Of a stretch of 64,000 nucleotides of DNA, positions 17,626 through 26,174 are shown in pieces; positions within the stretch are counted from its first letter, which is position 1, and every line of letters begins with the position of its first letter. The notes below the pieces were generated by a model that was not told the origin of the DNA, did not search any database, and was given only the letters and a program-made list of their open reading frames with translations. The stretch comes from PLanc-01 sp035342095 (GTDB lineage Bacteria > Planctomycetota > Phycisphaerae > Sedimentisphaerales > Anaerobacaceae): the NCBI GenBank assembly GCA_035342095.1, contig DAOQWL010000005.1, positions 1-64,000 of the forward strand. Reading direction: 5' to 3'. Both the position numbers and the translations under genes were made by a program.

Positions 17626-17690
17626 TACCATACTGCTGGCCCAAAGCGTCAAATGCCCGCCGCAATGTGGCGGATTCCAGAGATCTCCGT
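17626..17690 (+). repeat. dispersed repeat family A, copy 3 (right part)
   Basis: The segment contains CATACTGCTGGC, AAATGCCCGCCG and GGCGGATTCCAGAG, matching 3156-3220 in order and orientation. Confidence 0.5.
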
Positions 17691-17759
17691 TTCTTCCTTC
17701 CGACAGGCACCCCTGCTATTCCGTGATGAACCTCTTCCTTCCAATGATCCGCTCAAAGG

Positions 17760-18356
17760 CTAAGACGAATCGTGATGGCGTCGTTCCAGCCCATCGAGAA
17801 GGAGAGGACGTTGCGTTGACGATCTGGCTTGTCTCATGATTCGACGTCGTTGGAGGGCCTGCGCCTGTGACTTGGGGATCGGCGTGTCGGCATAGGGCCG
17901 CCAGTCCTCAACACGGAAGGCGTCGGGATGATGCAGGTGGGCGTCCAACGCGGCGACCAACGTGGGTCCTTCCATCACGATGCGCACGCCCGCATGTCGG
18001 TGGCCATGAATGCGGCGCTCGTGGCCTTTGGGACAACGGAAGAACCGTTCCAGATCCAGATTGTCACGCGGAAGGTCGGGCACGTCTTCGCCGACGAACA
18101 GGCCGGGGGCAAAGGCGTTCATGGTCTTGGCCATCGCCTGCCGCATCGGCTGGTCCGAACGTTGGAAGCGTCGCTGGAGAGAGGACCGGTTCTCGCCCAG
18201 GGCCTCGGCCATCTTCAGCCTGGGCGGCTGCAAGGGACCCCCGTGGTCGTCATTGAGCACCCCCCGGACCGCCGCACAGTAGTCGAGCACCACCCCGCTG
18301 CCGCCGGCGTCGGTCTTCTCGGGACCGTCCGCCAGGACGTCACGCTCGCGAATCAT
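17760..18356 (-). pseudogene. probable transposase C-terminal remnant
   Basis: A 198-residue frame that looks like a coding relic. The block DNLDLERFFRCPKGHERRIH followed by GHRHAGVRIVMEGPTLV resembles the DDE-transposase segment TNN-x-LE-x-F-x(6)-HERR-x-x-GR that contains the final catalytic Glu. The catalytic Asp residues expected earlier are not visible, so the 5-prime half is probably missing. No terminal inverted repeats are apparent. Its start abuts the terminator of the gene at 18513, as if inserted there and then eroded. It could instead be an intact conserved protein of unknown function; I am not sure. Confidence 0.4.
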
Positions 18357-18357
18357 T

Positions 18358-18425
18358 GAAAAAAGAAGGGGGATGCCGCGGGCGTCCTCCGGTTCTTGTG
18401 TCCCGGACGACGCCCGGCATCCCCC
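18358..18425 (-). terminator. rho-independent terminator of the 978-residue mosaic gene
   Basis: GGGGGATGCCG at 18368-18378 pairs with CGGCATCCCCC at 18415-18425, and inner bases (GGGCGTC with GACGACGCCC) extend the stem. On the minus strand it is followed by a T-rich run (plus-strand AAAAAA at 18359-18364). It lies 88 bases beyond the stop of the leftward gene. Confidence 0.75.
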
Positions 18426-18512
18426 GAACGCAACGATGCGTTGTTCATCTACCGTGGTAGATGGGGACGGCCGAGCCGGTCGGCCCTGCCGTCGGTGCTG
18501 CGATCACTCCAT

Positions 18513-21449
18513 TCACGGTGCGACGCAGATCGCTCCGGTCCGACCGACCAGACCCGCCACTTCCGCAACGGACAAGGCGCGGTTGTAGAGGCGAACCTCG
18601 TCGAGCTGGCCGTGCATGTACTCGCCGGAAGAGCAGTACCCGATACCCAGGGTCTGGCCCGACTTCATCAGCATGGGCGTCCCGGTGAAGCTCGCAGTCG
18701 CCCCCAGGGCGCCGTCGAGGTACATGTAGCACGTCTGCGAGGCATTGTCGATCACGTAGGCGATGTGATGCCACTCGCCGATCCCGATGACGCCGCCTCT
18801 GGCAGCGGTGATATCCAGGCTGGTGTTCAGCCAGACGGAGCCGTCGCCGATGTCGCCGTGGATCCGGGCGGCCTCGACCTTGAGGTCGAAGGTGTTGTCG
18901 CCGCCGATGCGGGTCCCGAGGATCGCTCGCATAGCGTCCAGGTCGGACACGTTGACCCACGCGGCCACGGTGAACGTGCTCATCGCCAGGTCGGCGGCGT
19001 ACGCCACCGCGACGTACTGCGCGTCGGCGGTCATGTTGAGCGCCTGTCCGACTTTGCCGGCCACAAAGCCCGGCGAACCGGTCGCGGTGCCATGATGGCT
19101 GCCGGCGGAGTCCTTGGCGTCGCCGTCGAACTTGTACCAGGCGACCAGGCCTGTCGTGCCCGGGTCAACCGGGGTAACGGTCGAAGCCGCGGTCGGATAC
19201 AGGCGGATCTCGTCGAAGAGCAGCGAGCCCGAGGACCCGGTGCCCTTGACGCCGATCGCCAACGTCTTGACCTTCTTCAGGTTGACGCCGGTGGCGGCCA
19301 GATCGATGGTCCACGGCTGCCAGACGCCGATCAGCAGATCGGCCGAGGCGCCGCCGTAGAGGACCTGGGTGCCGTTGATCTTGACATAGAGCTGGCCGGC
19401 GCCGACGTTGGCCACATCGCCGAGGAAGGACAGCGACAGGGTCCGCACGCCGAAGCCCGTCCAGTCCTGGGCTTCGTCGAACGTCCGCACGGCCTCGGAA
19501 TAGGTCGCGGTGGTGTTGTCATAGGCGAACGGCATGGACTGCTTGCCGCCCAGGACCACCGCCTGCTGGGCAAAGGGCGCATCGTTATAGCCGACGATCG
19601 ACCCGTTCGCGGCCTCTTCGTACCCGTCGAGCCAGGTCTGGAAGATGGTCGTGCCGCCGTCGATGTCGTCGTCATAGGCTTCGAAGCCCTCGACGAGGAT
19701 GGAATCGTCCGTCGTGAAACTCCAGACGGGACCTTCCCACGTGCTGGGCGTCTCGGCCTCGTTGACCTCGACGACCTTCCAGTAGTACGTCTGGCCGAGG
19801 GCCAGTTCCACGTCGCAGGCGTTTTCCGCAACGGTGTCGACCAGGGCCATGTCGTTGACGTCGGTCCCGAGATACACCTGGTGCGAGCCCGCCTCGCGTC
19901 CGGTCTTCCAACGGAGCGTCACGGCCGGCTCCTGGGCGGAGGCGCCCGTCACCGGGCTCGGCTCGCTCGGATACGTCGGAACCTGGAAGAAGCGGACCTC
20001 GCTCAGCGAGTAGGTCTTGAGCCCAAACGGGCTCCAGTTGCTGGTGATCGCCAGCTTGACGTACTTGGCGGCCGCGCCCGCGAAATCGACGGTCGTGTTG
20101 GCCGCGTAGTCGGTGCTGCCGGCGGCCTGCTCGAACTGGAAGTCGCCGAGAGTCGTCCAGTTCTCGCCGTCGAGGCTGGTCAGGATCGTCACGTCCTTGA
20201 CGCCGTAGCCGACGGTCGTCTCGACCGGCAGATTGGAGTTCCAAACGAGCATCTTGTCCAGGCGATAGGCCCGGTCGAACTCGTACTGAATCCAGGGATT
20301 GGCATCGACTGTGAGACTGACCCACATGTCCGTGTTCGTCGTCGAGTGCAGATCGTCTTTCAGGCCGGAACCGTCGATGGTCTTGGAGGCCGCGGTGTCC
20401 ACGCTGCCCCGGCTCGAGGCCGTCGCGGTGATGTTGGCGGCCGCGAGGGCATAGGAGAACGGCTCGACCGTGAAACTCCAGACGGCGCCCTTGAAGACGG
20501 TGTTGTGGGGGGCTGCGTTGACTTCGTCTACACGCCAGTAATACGTCTGGCCATACTCCAGGCGACCCGGGGCAAAGGTATTGACCGTCAGACCCTCAGC
20601 GACCAGCACGTCTGCCGAGCCAGTGTCCACCTCGTCAAAAGACGTCCCGAAGTAGACATTGTGTTTGACAGCATACATACCGGAAGACCAGCCCAAATCC
20701 GTCTCGAACGACACATCCGTTGCCTTGTCCCCAGGATAGGGAGCGGTGGCCGTCGCCGGAGAGTACAACTGATTCGACAAGCCGTAGAGGTGCCAGGACT
20801 GGTTGCTCAGGTTCTGCGTCAGAGTAATCACCAGATTCTGACCAGCCACTGCGGTGAATTCATAGTTGATGTAGTAGGCATCATTATCCTTGGGCATCCC
20901 GACAGTTGTCGCGTCGTCCTCATTGATCGTCTGCGTGGCATCGGAAACGGGACCTGGCCCATCAGGATCGAACACGAAAGTCACCGTGCGCTGGTTATTC
21001 GCCCCCCACTGGCGGGTGTAGATCCGAGTGTGGTAGGTCTGCCCCGCCGTGAGGCCGCTGAGCGTCCATGTCGTGGTTCCACCCACGGTGTTATTGCCGT
21101 TGTAGTACATATCTGTCAGCAGGTCCGCCAAGCCACCGGAGACATTGTGACCGGTGTTGCCGGCGTGATCGTTGAGAGTCCCCGAGGAAGCCGTCCTGTT
21201 GAAGTTCAGCGTACCATTGGCCGCGGCGTTGTAGGCATCGAACTGCACTCCATTGATCAAGGCGCCGGGCGTGCCGGTCCCAAAATCCAATTTGTGGGTG
21301 TAGGTGTGGTCGGTGCTGATACCGCAATCCGCATCACCCGTAATCTTGACGTACGTGATGACCCCAGCATCTGCCGAGGTGGAAGCAAGGCCGAGGATGG
21401 CCATCGCCAAGGCGATGAGGGTCAACACGATTCTGGTTCTGTTGTTCAT
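18513..21449 (-). CDS. secreted mosaic protein: Fn3-like, F5/8 type C and LamG domains
   Basis: A 978-residue exported protein. The ATG at 21449 is chosen because AAGGAG precedes it and it gives a clean signal peptide (MNNRTRIVLTLIALAMAILG). Domains in order: a novel-looking N-terminal domain of about 200 residues; an Fn3-like module ending TYYWRVDEVN; an F5/8 type C (discoidin) domain (SLTVDANPWIQYEFDRAYRL to SLSEVRFFQVP); a second Fn3-like module (TYYWKVVEVNEAE); a beta-sandwich starting EGFEAYDDDIDGG; and a C-terminal LamG domain (GLVAWYKFDGDAKDSAGSHH). The architecture suits glycan binding at the cell surface. It resembles the protein at 31206-33932 module by module, so the two are paralogues. 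Confidence 0.87.
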   Translation of the reverse strand: MNNRTRIVLTLIALAMAILGLASTSADAGVITYVKITGDADCGISTDHTYTHKLDFGTGTPGALINGVQFDAYNAAANGTLNFNRTASSGTLNDHAGNTGHNVSGGLADLLTDMYYNGNNTVGGTTTWTLSGLTAGQTYHTRIYTRQWGANNQRTVTFVFDPDGPGPVSDATQTINEDDATTVGMPKDNDAYYINYEFTAVAGQNLVITLTQNLSNQSWHLYGLSNQLYSPATATAPYPGDKATDVSFETDLGWSSGMYAVKHNVYFGTSFDEVDTGSADVLVAEGLTVNTFAPGRLEYGQTYYWRVDEVNAAPHNTVFKGAVWSFTVEPFSYALAAANITATASSRGSVDTAASKTIDGSGLKDDLHSTTNTDMWVSLTVDANPWIQYEFDRAYRLDKMLVWNSNLPVETTVGYGVKDVTILTSLDGENWTTLGDFQFEQAAGSTDYAANTTVDFAGAAAKYVKLAITSNWSPFGLKTYSLSEVRFFQVPTYPSEPSPVTGASAQEPAVTLRWKTGREAGSHQVYLGTDVNDMALVDTVAENACDVELALGQTYYWKVVEVNEAETPSTWEGPVWSFTTDDSILVEGFEAYDDDIDGGTTIFQTWLDGYEEAANGSIVGYNDAPFAQQAVVLGGKQSMPFAYDNTTATYSEAVRTFDEAQDWTGFGVRTLSLSFLGDVANVGAGQLYVKINGTQVLYGGASADLLIGVWQPWTIDLAATGVNLKKVKTLAIGVKGTGSSGSLLFDEIRLYPTAASTVTPVDPGTTGLVAWYKFDGDAKDSAGSHHGTATGSPGFVAGKVGQALNMTADAQYVAVAYAADLAMSTFTVAAWVNVSDLDAMRAILGTRIGGDNTFDLKVEAARIHGDIGDGSVWLNTSLDITAARGGVIGIGEWHHIAYVIDNASQTCYMYLDGALGATASFTGTPMLMKSGQTLGIGYCSSGEYMHGQLDEVRLYNRALSVAEVAGLVGRTGAICVAP

Positions 21450-21842
21450 GGTAACTCCTTGGGTCAAAGTAAACGGTTCTCGATGATTCACACACCCCAT
21501 GATCGCCTCATTCTATGCAGGCGATTACACCTCCTTCCCGCCCCCTCCTTCTCTCTGTTTCCACAAGATAGCCCTTTCCAGAAGGTGCTGTATGCCCGAT
21601 TCTGGCCGGTCCAGACCGGCCCAATTACCGCCTGGCAGGTACAGCACATGCCTACCCATTCTCACCAGTTTAAGCAGATGCCATGCCTGTCGTCAAGGAT
21701 ACCCCCATATACTACGGGTCTTTCCCATGTTATCTTTAGTATACCACTTGACCGGCTCGTGGTAAACTATCTTTCTTGTGCCGCGGAAGGCACGAGTTCG
21801 AACCGGGCGTTCTGCCCCCTCCTGTTCGTGCAAAGGGCCGTT
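21450..21842. other. divergent intergenic region
   Basis: This lies between the leftward mosaic gene and the rightward PL11 lyase gene and must hold both promoters. A TTGACC at 21748-21753 has no -10 at proper spacing. GAGTTCGAACC near 21790 resembles a tRNA T-loop, but no tRNA can be built around it. Confidence 0.35.
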
Positions 21843-23768
21843 ATGAACCACCTCTCGATGCGAGTCCTTCCCGTTTTGGCGCTTGGCCTGGCGACCGCGA
21901 TGGGCGTCGGCGCCCCCGATCCGGCGACGCCCCCCCGCCGGATGGAGAACCTCAGCCGAGGGATTGTGGCTGTCAGGCAGCCCGGCGGCGTTTATATCGG
22001 CTGGCGGTTGTTCGGGACCGACCCGCAGGCAATCGCTTTCAACCTGTATCGTGTCACCGGTGACGGCGCGCCCCAGAGGGTCAACGACGCGCCGATCACA
22101 GGGTCCACCAACTACGTCGACGGCAAGGCCGACCCGAATCAGGCTCTGCGGTACTTCGTTCGGCCCGTCCTCGACGGCCGGGAACTGGCCCCCTCGAAGC
22201 CCGCGACCGCCTGGGACCGCCCGTATATCGAGATCCCGATCCGCCCGATAACCGAGTACTGGCCTGGCGATTGCTCCGTCGGCGATCTGGACGGCGACGG
22301 CGACTATGAAATCGTCCTGCATCAGACCTCGCGCGGGCGGGACAACGGCTCGGCCGGCATGACCGGGAGGCCCGTCCTCGATGCCTACCGACTGGACGGC
22401 GCCCCCCTCTGGCGGATCGACCTCGGGATCAACATCCGCGAGGGCGAGCACTACACCCAGTTCATGGTCTACGACCTCGACGGCGACGGTCGGGCCGAGA
22501 TGGTCTGCAAGACCGCCGACGGCACAACGGACGGCGTCGGCACGGTCATCGGCGACAAGGACAAGGACTGGCGGACGAATAAGCCGGGCGACCGCACCCA
22601 TGGCCGAATCCTCGACGGGCCCGAGTACCTCACGGTCTTCGACGGACGCACCGGGGCCGCGATGAAGACCGTCGATTACATCGCCAACCGCGACCCCATC
22701 GACGGCTGGGGCGGCATCGGCGGCAACGGCGGCAACGACAGCTATGGCAACCGCTGCGACCGTTTCCTCGCCTGCGTCGCCTACCTGGACGGCGTGCGCC
22801 CCAGCGTCGTCATGTGCCGGGGGGTGTATGGGCGGACCGTGCTGGCCGCCTGGGATTGGCGAGAGGGAGAGCTGACGAGCCGCTGGGTGTTCGACTCGGG
22901 AATCAGCCGGCCGCCCTACTCGGACGCCTCCCCCTACTCCGGCATGGGCGGCCACTCGCTTTCGGTCGCCGACGTGGACGCCGACGGCAAGGACGAGATC
23001 GTCTACCATGCCATGGTCGTGGACGACGACGGCAAAGGCCTCTACTCGACCGGCTGGCGGCACGGCGACGGGATGCACCTCAGCGACATGTACCCCGACC
23101 GGCCCGGCCTGGAGGTCTTCACGATCCACGAGAACGAGGACGACACGGTCCGGTTCCAGAGTCCCGGCGCGGCCATGCGAGACGCCCGAACGGGCGAAGC
23201 GATCTGGAAACACAGCCCGGGCATCGACGTGAGCAACGGAGTCGCGGCCGACATCGACCCGCGTCATCGCGGCTTCGAGGCCTGGGGCGGTCCCGGCGGT
23301 CTCCGCAACGCCGGCGGCGCCGAGATCGGCCGGGCGCCCCGATCCACCGGCTTCGTCATCTGGTGGGACGGCGACCTGCTGCGAGAGCTGCTTGCCGGCT
23401 CGACCGTCCTGAAGTGGAACTGGCAGACCGCAACCGAGGAGCGTCTGTTCTCGACGGGCGACCGCTGGGGTTGGCGCGGGCCCAATCTGCAAGCCGATCT
23501 GCTCGGCGACTGGCGCGAGGAAATGCTCGTGACCGCCCCCGACGGTAAGTCCCTTCGCATGTACACCACGACGATCCCCACGGAGTATCGCATCTACACA
23601 TTGATGCACGACCCCCAGTACCGCCTGGCTGTTGCATGGCAGAACGTCGTCTATAACAAGCCACCTCATCCAGGCTTCTACCTCGGGGACGGCATGGCCG
23701 CTCCTCCAGTTCCCAGTATTCGGCTGATCGGCAAAGGCGAGGCCCTCGCGGGCGTCGAGGCGCAATAG
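21843..23768 (+). CDS. rhamnogalacturonan lyase, PL11 family
   Basis: A 641-residue exported enzyme (signal peptide around MRVLPVLALGLATAMG). The mature protein opens RRMENLSRGIVAVRQPGGVY and contains repeated D-x-D-G-D motifs (VGDLDGDGDYEIV, VYDLDGDGRAEMV, VADVDADGKDEIV) that bind calcium in the eight-bladed propeller of PL11 lyases such as YesW and YesX. The length and the end (YRLAVAWQNVVYNKPPHPGF) also fit. The enzyme cleaves the rhamnose-galacturonate backbone of rhamnogalacturonan I by elimination. The start at 21843 has AAAGGG five bases upstream. It is divergent from the mosaic protein at 18513. Confidence 0.92.
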   Translation: MNHLSMRVLPVLALGLATAMGVGAPDPATPPRRMENLSRGIVAVRQPGGVYIGWRLFGTDPQAIAFNLYRVTGDGAPQRVNDAPITGSTNYVDGKADPNQALRYFVRPVLDGRELAPSKPATAWDRPYIEIPIRPITEYWPGDCSVGDLDGDGDYEIVLHQTSRGRDNGSAGMTGRPVLDAYRLDGAPLWRIDLGINIREGEHYTQFMVYDLDGDGRAEMVCKTADGTTDGVGTVIGDKDKDWRTNKPGDRTHGRILDGPEYLTVFDGRTGAAMKTVDYIANRDPIDGWGGIGGNGGNDSYGNRCDRFLACVAYLDGVRPSVVMCRGVYGRTVLAAWDWREGELTSRWVFDSGISRPPYSDASPYSGMGGHSLSVADVDADGKDEIVYHAMVVDDDGKGLYSTGWRHGDGMHLSDMYPDRPGLEVFTIHENEDDTVRFQSPGAAMRDARTGEAIWKHSPGIDVSNGVAADIDPRHRGFEAWGGPGGLRNAGGAEIGRAPRSTGFVIWWDGDLLRELLAGSTVLKWNWQTATEERLFSTGDRWGWRGPNLQADLLGDWREEMLVTAPDGKSLRMYTTTIPTEYRIYTLMHDPQYRLAVAWQNVVYNKPPHPGFYLGDGMAAPPVPSIRLIGKGEALAGVEAQ

Positions 23769-23857
23769 TCGAGCCCGCCAAGAGACATAGAAGGGCGCTT
23801 CGGGGGTCCACGACCGTTCTCGGGCGCGTGCAATCGGCGTTCACAGAGACCCTCGAT

Positions 23858-23884
23858 TGTCATTCCCGCGAACGCGGGAATCCA
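23858..23884. repeat. palindromic repeat family C
   Basis: TGTCATTCCCGCG, AA, CGCGGGAATCCA: the same element as at 10615-10642 with a changed right tip. It is intergenic. Confidence 0.65.
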
Positions 23885-24010
23885 CTCTCTCGGTTGCGCC
23901 CAGTCCCTCGGCTCCTGGATTCCTGCACTGCAAAGGCGCAAGATCTTGCTTTCTTAGCAAGCATTTTGAACGAGGATGATACAAGTGCTGGAAACGAAAG
24001 GAATTGTATT

Positions 24011-24088
24011 TCACGCAGAGACGCAGGGACGCAGAGTTCAAGATGCGTTCTTTCTTGCTCCTCTCTGCGTCTCCGCGTCTCTGCGTGA
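24011..24088. repeat. inverted repeat family D
   Basis: TCACGCAGAGACGCAGGGAC (from 24011) is the inverted partner of GTCTCCGCGTCTCTGCGTGA (ending 24088), giving arms of about 26 bases with one mismatch around a 26-base loop. The words ACGCAGAGACGCAG are a common extragenic repeat in several bacterial phyla. Confidence 0.75.
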
Positions 24089-24222
24089 GTCCATTTTTTG
24101 GTTGCGGCCGAAGGCCGCTCCAAGTTCGCACGAATGACAGAGTCCGGCCCGCGCCTCGTCACTTCATGGGAGGCCGCGAGTATGGCCGTGCGCCCTGACC
24201 CGGGCCATCGCGCCGGGCGCGG

Positions 24223-24251
24223 TTGCACAGCCCGGCACTCCTCTGTACAAT
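24223..24251 (+). promoter_or_regulatory. promoter of the GH-A hydrolase gene
   Basis: TTGCAC (24223-24228) and TACAAT (24246-24251) are spaced by 17 bases, about 90 bases upstream of the start. Confidence 0.5.
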
Positions 24252-24339
24252 CGGCCTGTGTTCGTTGCGATCCCCTGGAATCGCCGTCGGCGGGCCGCCG
24301 AGGTTTCGCCGCAACCACGTGACAATATCGGGAGGTGCT

Positions 24340-26136
24340 ATGAGAACGCTGCGAGGAATTCCGATCGTGTTCGTGCTGACCCTTCTGTGCGGGACGACCT
24401 GGGCCATGGAGAAGCCGTTGAAGGTCGCGTTCGAGGAACGGGTCTCGGAGCACAAGTGGCTTCTGCAGGAGCTGTCGGGCGAGCTGCCGTCGGACTGGTC
24501 GGACTTCGCCTTCCTGGTCCTGGAGATGAGGACCACGTCGCCCCAGCGGTTCTCCGTGTGGGTCTATACGACCGAGGGCAAGCGCCGCCTGATGCTCCAG
24601 CCCTTCGGGCAGAACGTCTGGCTGCGGGCCTCCATCCCGCTGCAGTACTTCAAGGGCAAGGACCAGCGCGGCATGGACCTGGCTTCGACGAACAACCGTC
24701 GGGCCGGCTCGTTCTGGATGGGAGTCTGGGGCCCGTTCGGCGATCTGAAGAACGTCGAGTCGCTTGGCGTCACGATGGACTATCCGCTTGACGGCGCGTC
24801 GCTGGAGATCCGCGAGATCCACCTGTCCAAAGAGGACGCGGGCTCGGAGTTCCTGGAGAAGCAGCCGGTGGTGGACGAGTTCGGGCAGTGGGCGCACGCA
24901 GACTGGCCGCACAAGATCCACAGCCGCGAGCAACTGGAGAGGGAGCTGGCCGAGGAGCAGAAGTCCCTCGCCGGCAGCGGCGAGTTCGGCTACTGCGAGT
25001 ACGGCGGATACAAGAGCACACAGGCCAAAGCAACCGGCTTCTTCCGCGTCGAGCAGATCGACGGCCGCTGGTGGTTCGTGGACCCGCACGGGCACCTGTT
25101 CCTCTCCACCGGTTCGGATTGCATCAGCGCGGGGCGCAGTCGAGGAGGACAGGACGCTGCCGGCACGACGCTCATCCATCAGCGGATGGACGCATGGGGG
25201 ATGAACACGGTCGGCAACTGGTCGTCGCTAAGGGCGTCCGAGGACGGGCAGCGGAAGGTCTACGTCGTGTCGCTCCGCACGCCGCGAATGGACCCGTATT
25301 ACCTCGGGATGCCCGACGTGTACTCGGACGAGTTGGCCCAGAGCATCGATCAGACCGCGGCCGGCCAGTGCGCCCAGTACCGCAACGATCCCTTGCTGCT
25401 GGGCTACTTCCTCGGCAACGAGCCCCCCTGGGAGGGCCGCGAGAGCGAGCTGGTGGACATGTTCCTCAAAGGACCGGAGACCGCCACGCGGCGAAGGCTC
25501 ACGGAGTACCTCGCCCAGAGCGACAGCCCCAGGCGGCGCGAGGCATTCGTCCACGCCATGTTCGAGAAGTACCTGACGCTCATGGGCGAGGCGATCAAGA
25601 AACACGACCCGAATCATCTAAATCTCGGCATCCGCTTCGGCGGATCGCCCGCGCCCGCCATCCGACGGATGGGCCGGATGTTCGACGTGTGCAGCGTCAA
25701 CATCTACGAGTACGAGCCGACGAGGCAACTGAAGGCCCTGTACGAGGCCGCCGGGCGGCCTTTGCTGATCGGGGAGTTCCACTTCGGGGTGCCCGCCGAC
25801 GGGCTCGGCGCCGGACTCGTCCAGACCGCCAACCAGGTCGAGCGGGCCAAGGGATACCGCTACTATGTCGAGCAGGCGGCCGCCCTGCCGGGCTTCGTCG
25901 GAGCGCACTGGTTCCAGTGGAGCGACCAGCCGGTCCTGGGACGCATGGACGGGGAGAACTACAACATCGGATTCCTCGATGTCACGAACCGGCCGTATCC
26001 CGAGATGGTCGAGGCCGCCAAGGCGACGCACAAACGCCTGTACGACGTCCACAGCGGCAAGCTGCCTCCCTTCGACGAGCGCCCGCGGGCCTCGCAGGCG
26101 GGCACGCCCGGATCACCCTGGTCAGCCGCGAGATAG
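24340..26136 (+). CDS. secreted clan GH-A glycoside hydrolase, agarase (GH50)-like
   Basis: A 598-residue exported protein (signal MRTLRGIPIVFVLTLLCGTT; GGAGG four bases before the ATG at 24340). The N-terminal 170 residues form a beta-sandwich like a carbohydrate-binding module. The catalytic TIM barrel begins GFFRVEQIDGRWWFVDPHGH, an opening seen in GH50 beta-agarases and related proteins. The acid/base is probably the Glu of YFLGNEPPW and the nucleophile the Glu of PLLIGEFHFG. The end (HWFQWSDQPVLGR then NIGFLDV) is also typical. Exact specificity cannot be read from sequence. It has its own promoter and precedes an exporter operon by 38 bases. Confidence 0.72.
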   Translation: MRTLRGIPIVFVLTLLCGTTWAMEKPLKVAFEERVSEHKWLLQELSGELPSDWSDFAFLVLEMRTTSPQRFSVWVYTTEGKRRLMLQPFGQNVWLRASIPLQYFKGKDQRGMDLASTNNRRAGSFWMGVWGPFGDLKNVESLGVTMDYPLDGASLEIREIHLSKEDAGSEFLEKQPVVDEFGQWAHADWPHKIHSREQLERELAEEQKSLAGSGEFGYCEYGGYKSTQAKATGFFRVEQIDGRWWFVDPHGHLFLSTGSDCISAGRSRGGQDAAGTTLIHQRMDAWGMNTVGNWSSLRASEDGQRKVYVVSLRTPRMDPYYLGMPDVYSDELAQSIDQTAAGQCAQYRNDPLLLGYFLGNEPPWEGRESELVDMFLKGPETATRRRLTEYLAQSDSPRRREAFVHAMFEKYLTLMGEAIKKHDPNHLNLGIRFGGSPAPAIRRMGRMFDVCSVNIYEYEPTRQLKALYEAAGRPLLIGEFHFGVPADGLGAGLVQTANQVERAKGYRYYVEQAAALPGFVGAHWFQWSDQPVLGRMDGENYNIGFLDVTNRPYPEMVEAAKATHKRLYDVHSGKLPPFDERPRASQAGTPGSPWSAAR

Positions 26137-26174
26137 AATCATCTCATCAGAATGCGTTGGAGTGATGCGAGCCC

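Larger units (their letters stand above)
17162..17759. other. intergenic region with terminator and repeats
   Basis: No gene is supported. The stretch holds the terminator of the LamG gene and two parts of repeat family A (17397-17490 and 17626-17690), and ends at the transposase remnant. Confidence 0.5.
23769..24339. other. intergenic region with two repeats and a promoter
   Basis: No gene is supported. It carries the family C palindrome (23858-23884), the family D inverted repeat (24011-24088) and the promoter of the next gene (24223-24251). Confidence 0.5.

Noticed and set aside
21748..21800. tRNA-like T-arm (GAGTTCGAACC) and a TTGACC -35 box
   Set aside because: No acceptor, D-arm or anticodon stem can be built around the T-loop, and no -10 lies at 16-18 bases from TTGACC.
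18396..23768. Plus-strand open frame of about 1790 codons
   Set aside because: Only the part after 21843 is real (PL11 lyase). The first 3 kb lie antisense to the mosaic protein at 18513-21449 and read as V/G/R/D-rich shadow sequence.
24011..24088. CRISPR-like repetition of ACGCAGAGACGCAG words
   Set aside because: It is one inverted repeat with two arms, without regularly spaced unique spacers or cas genes.
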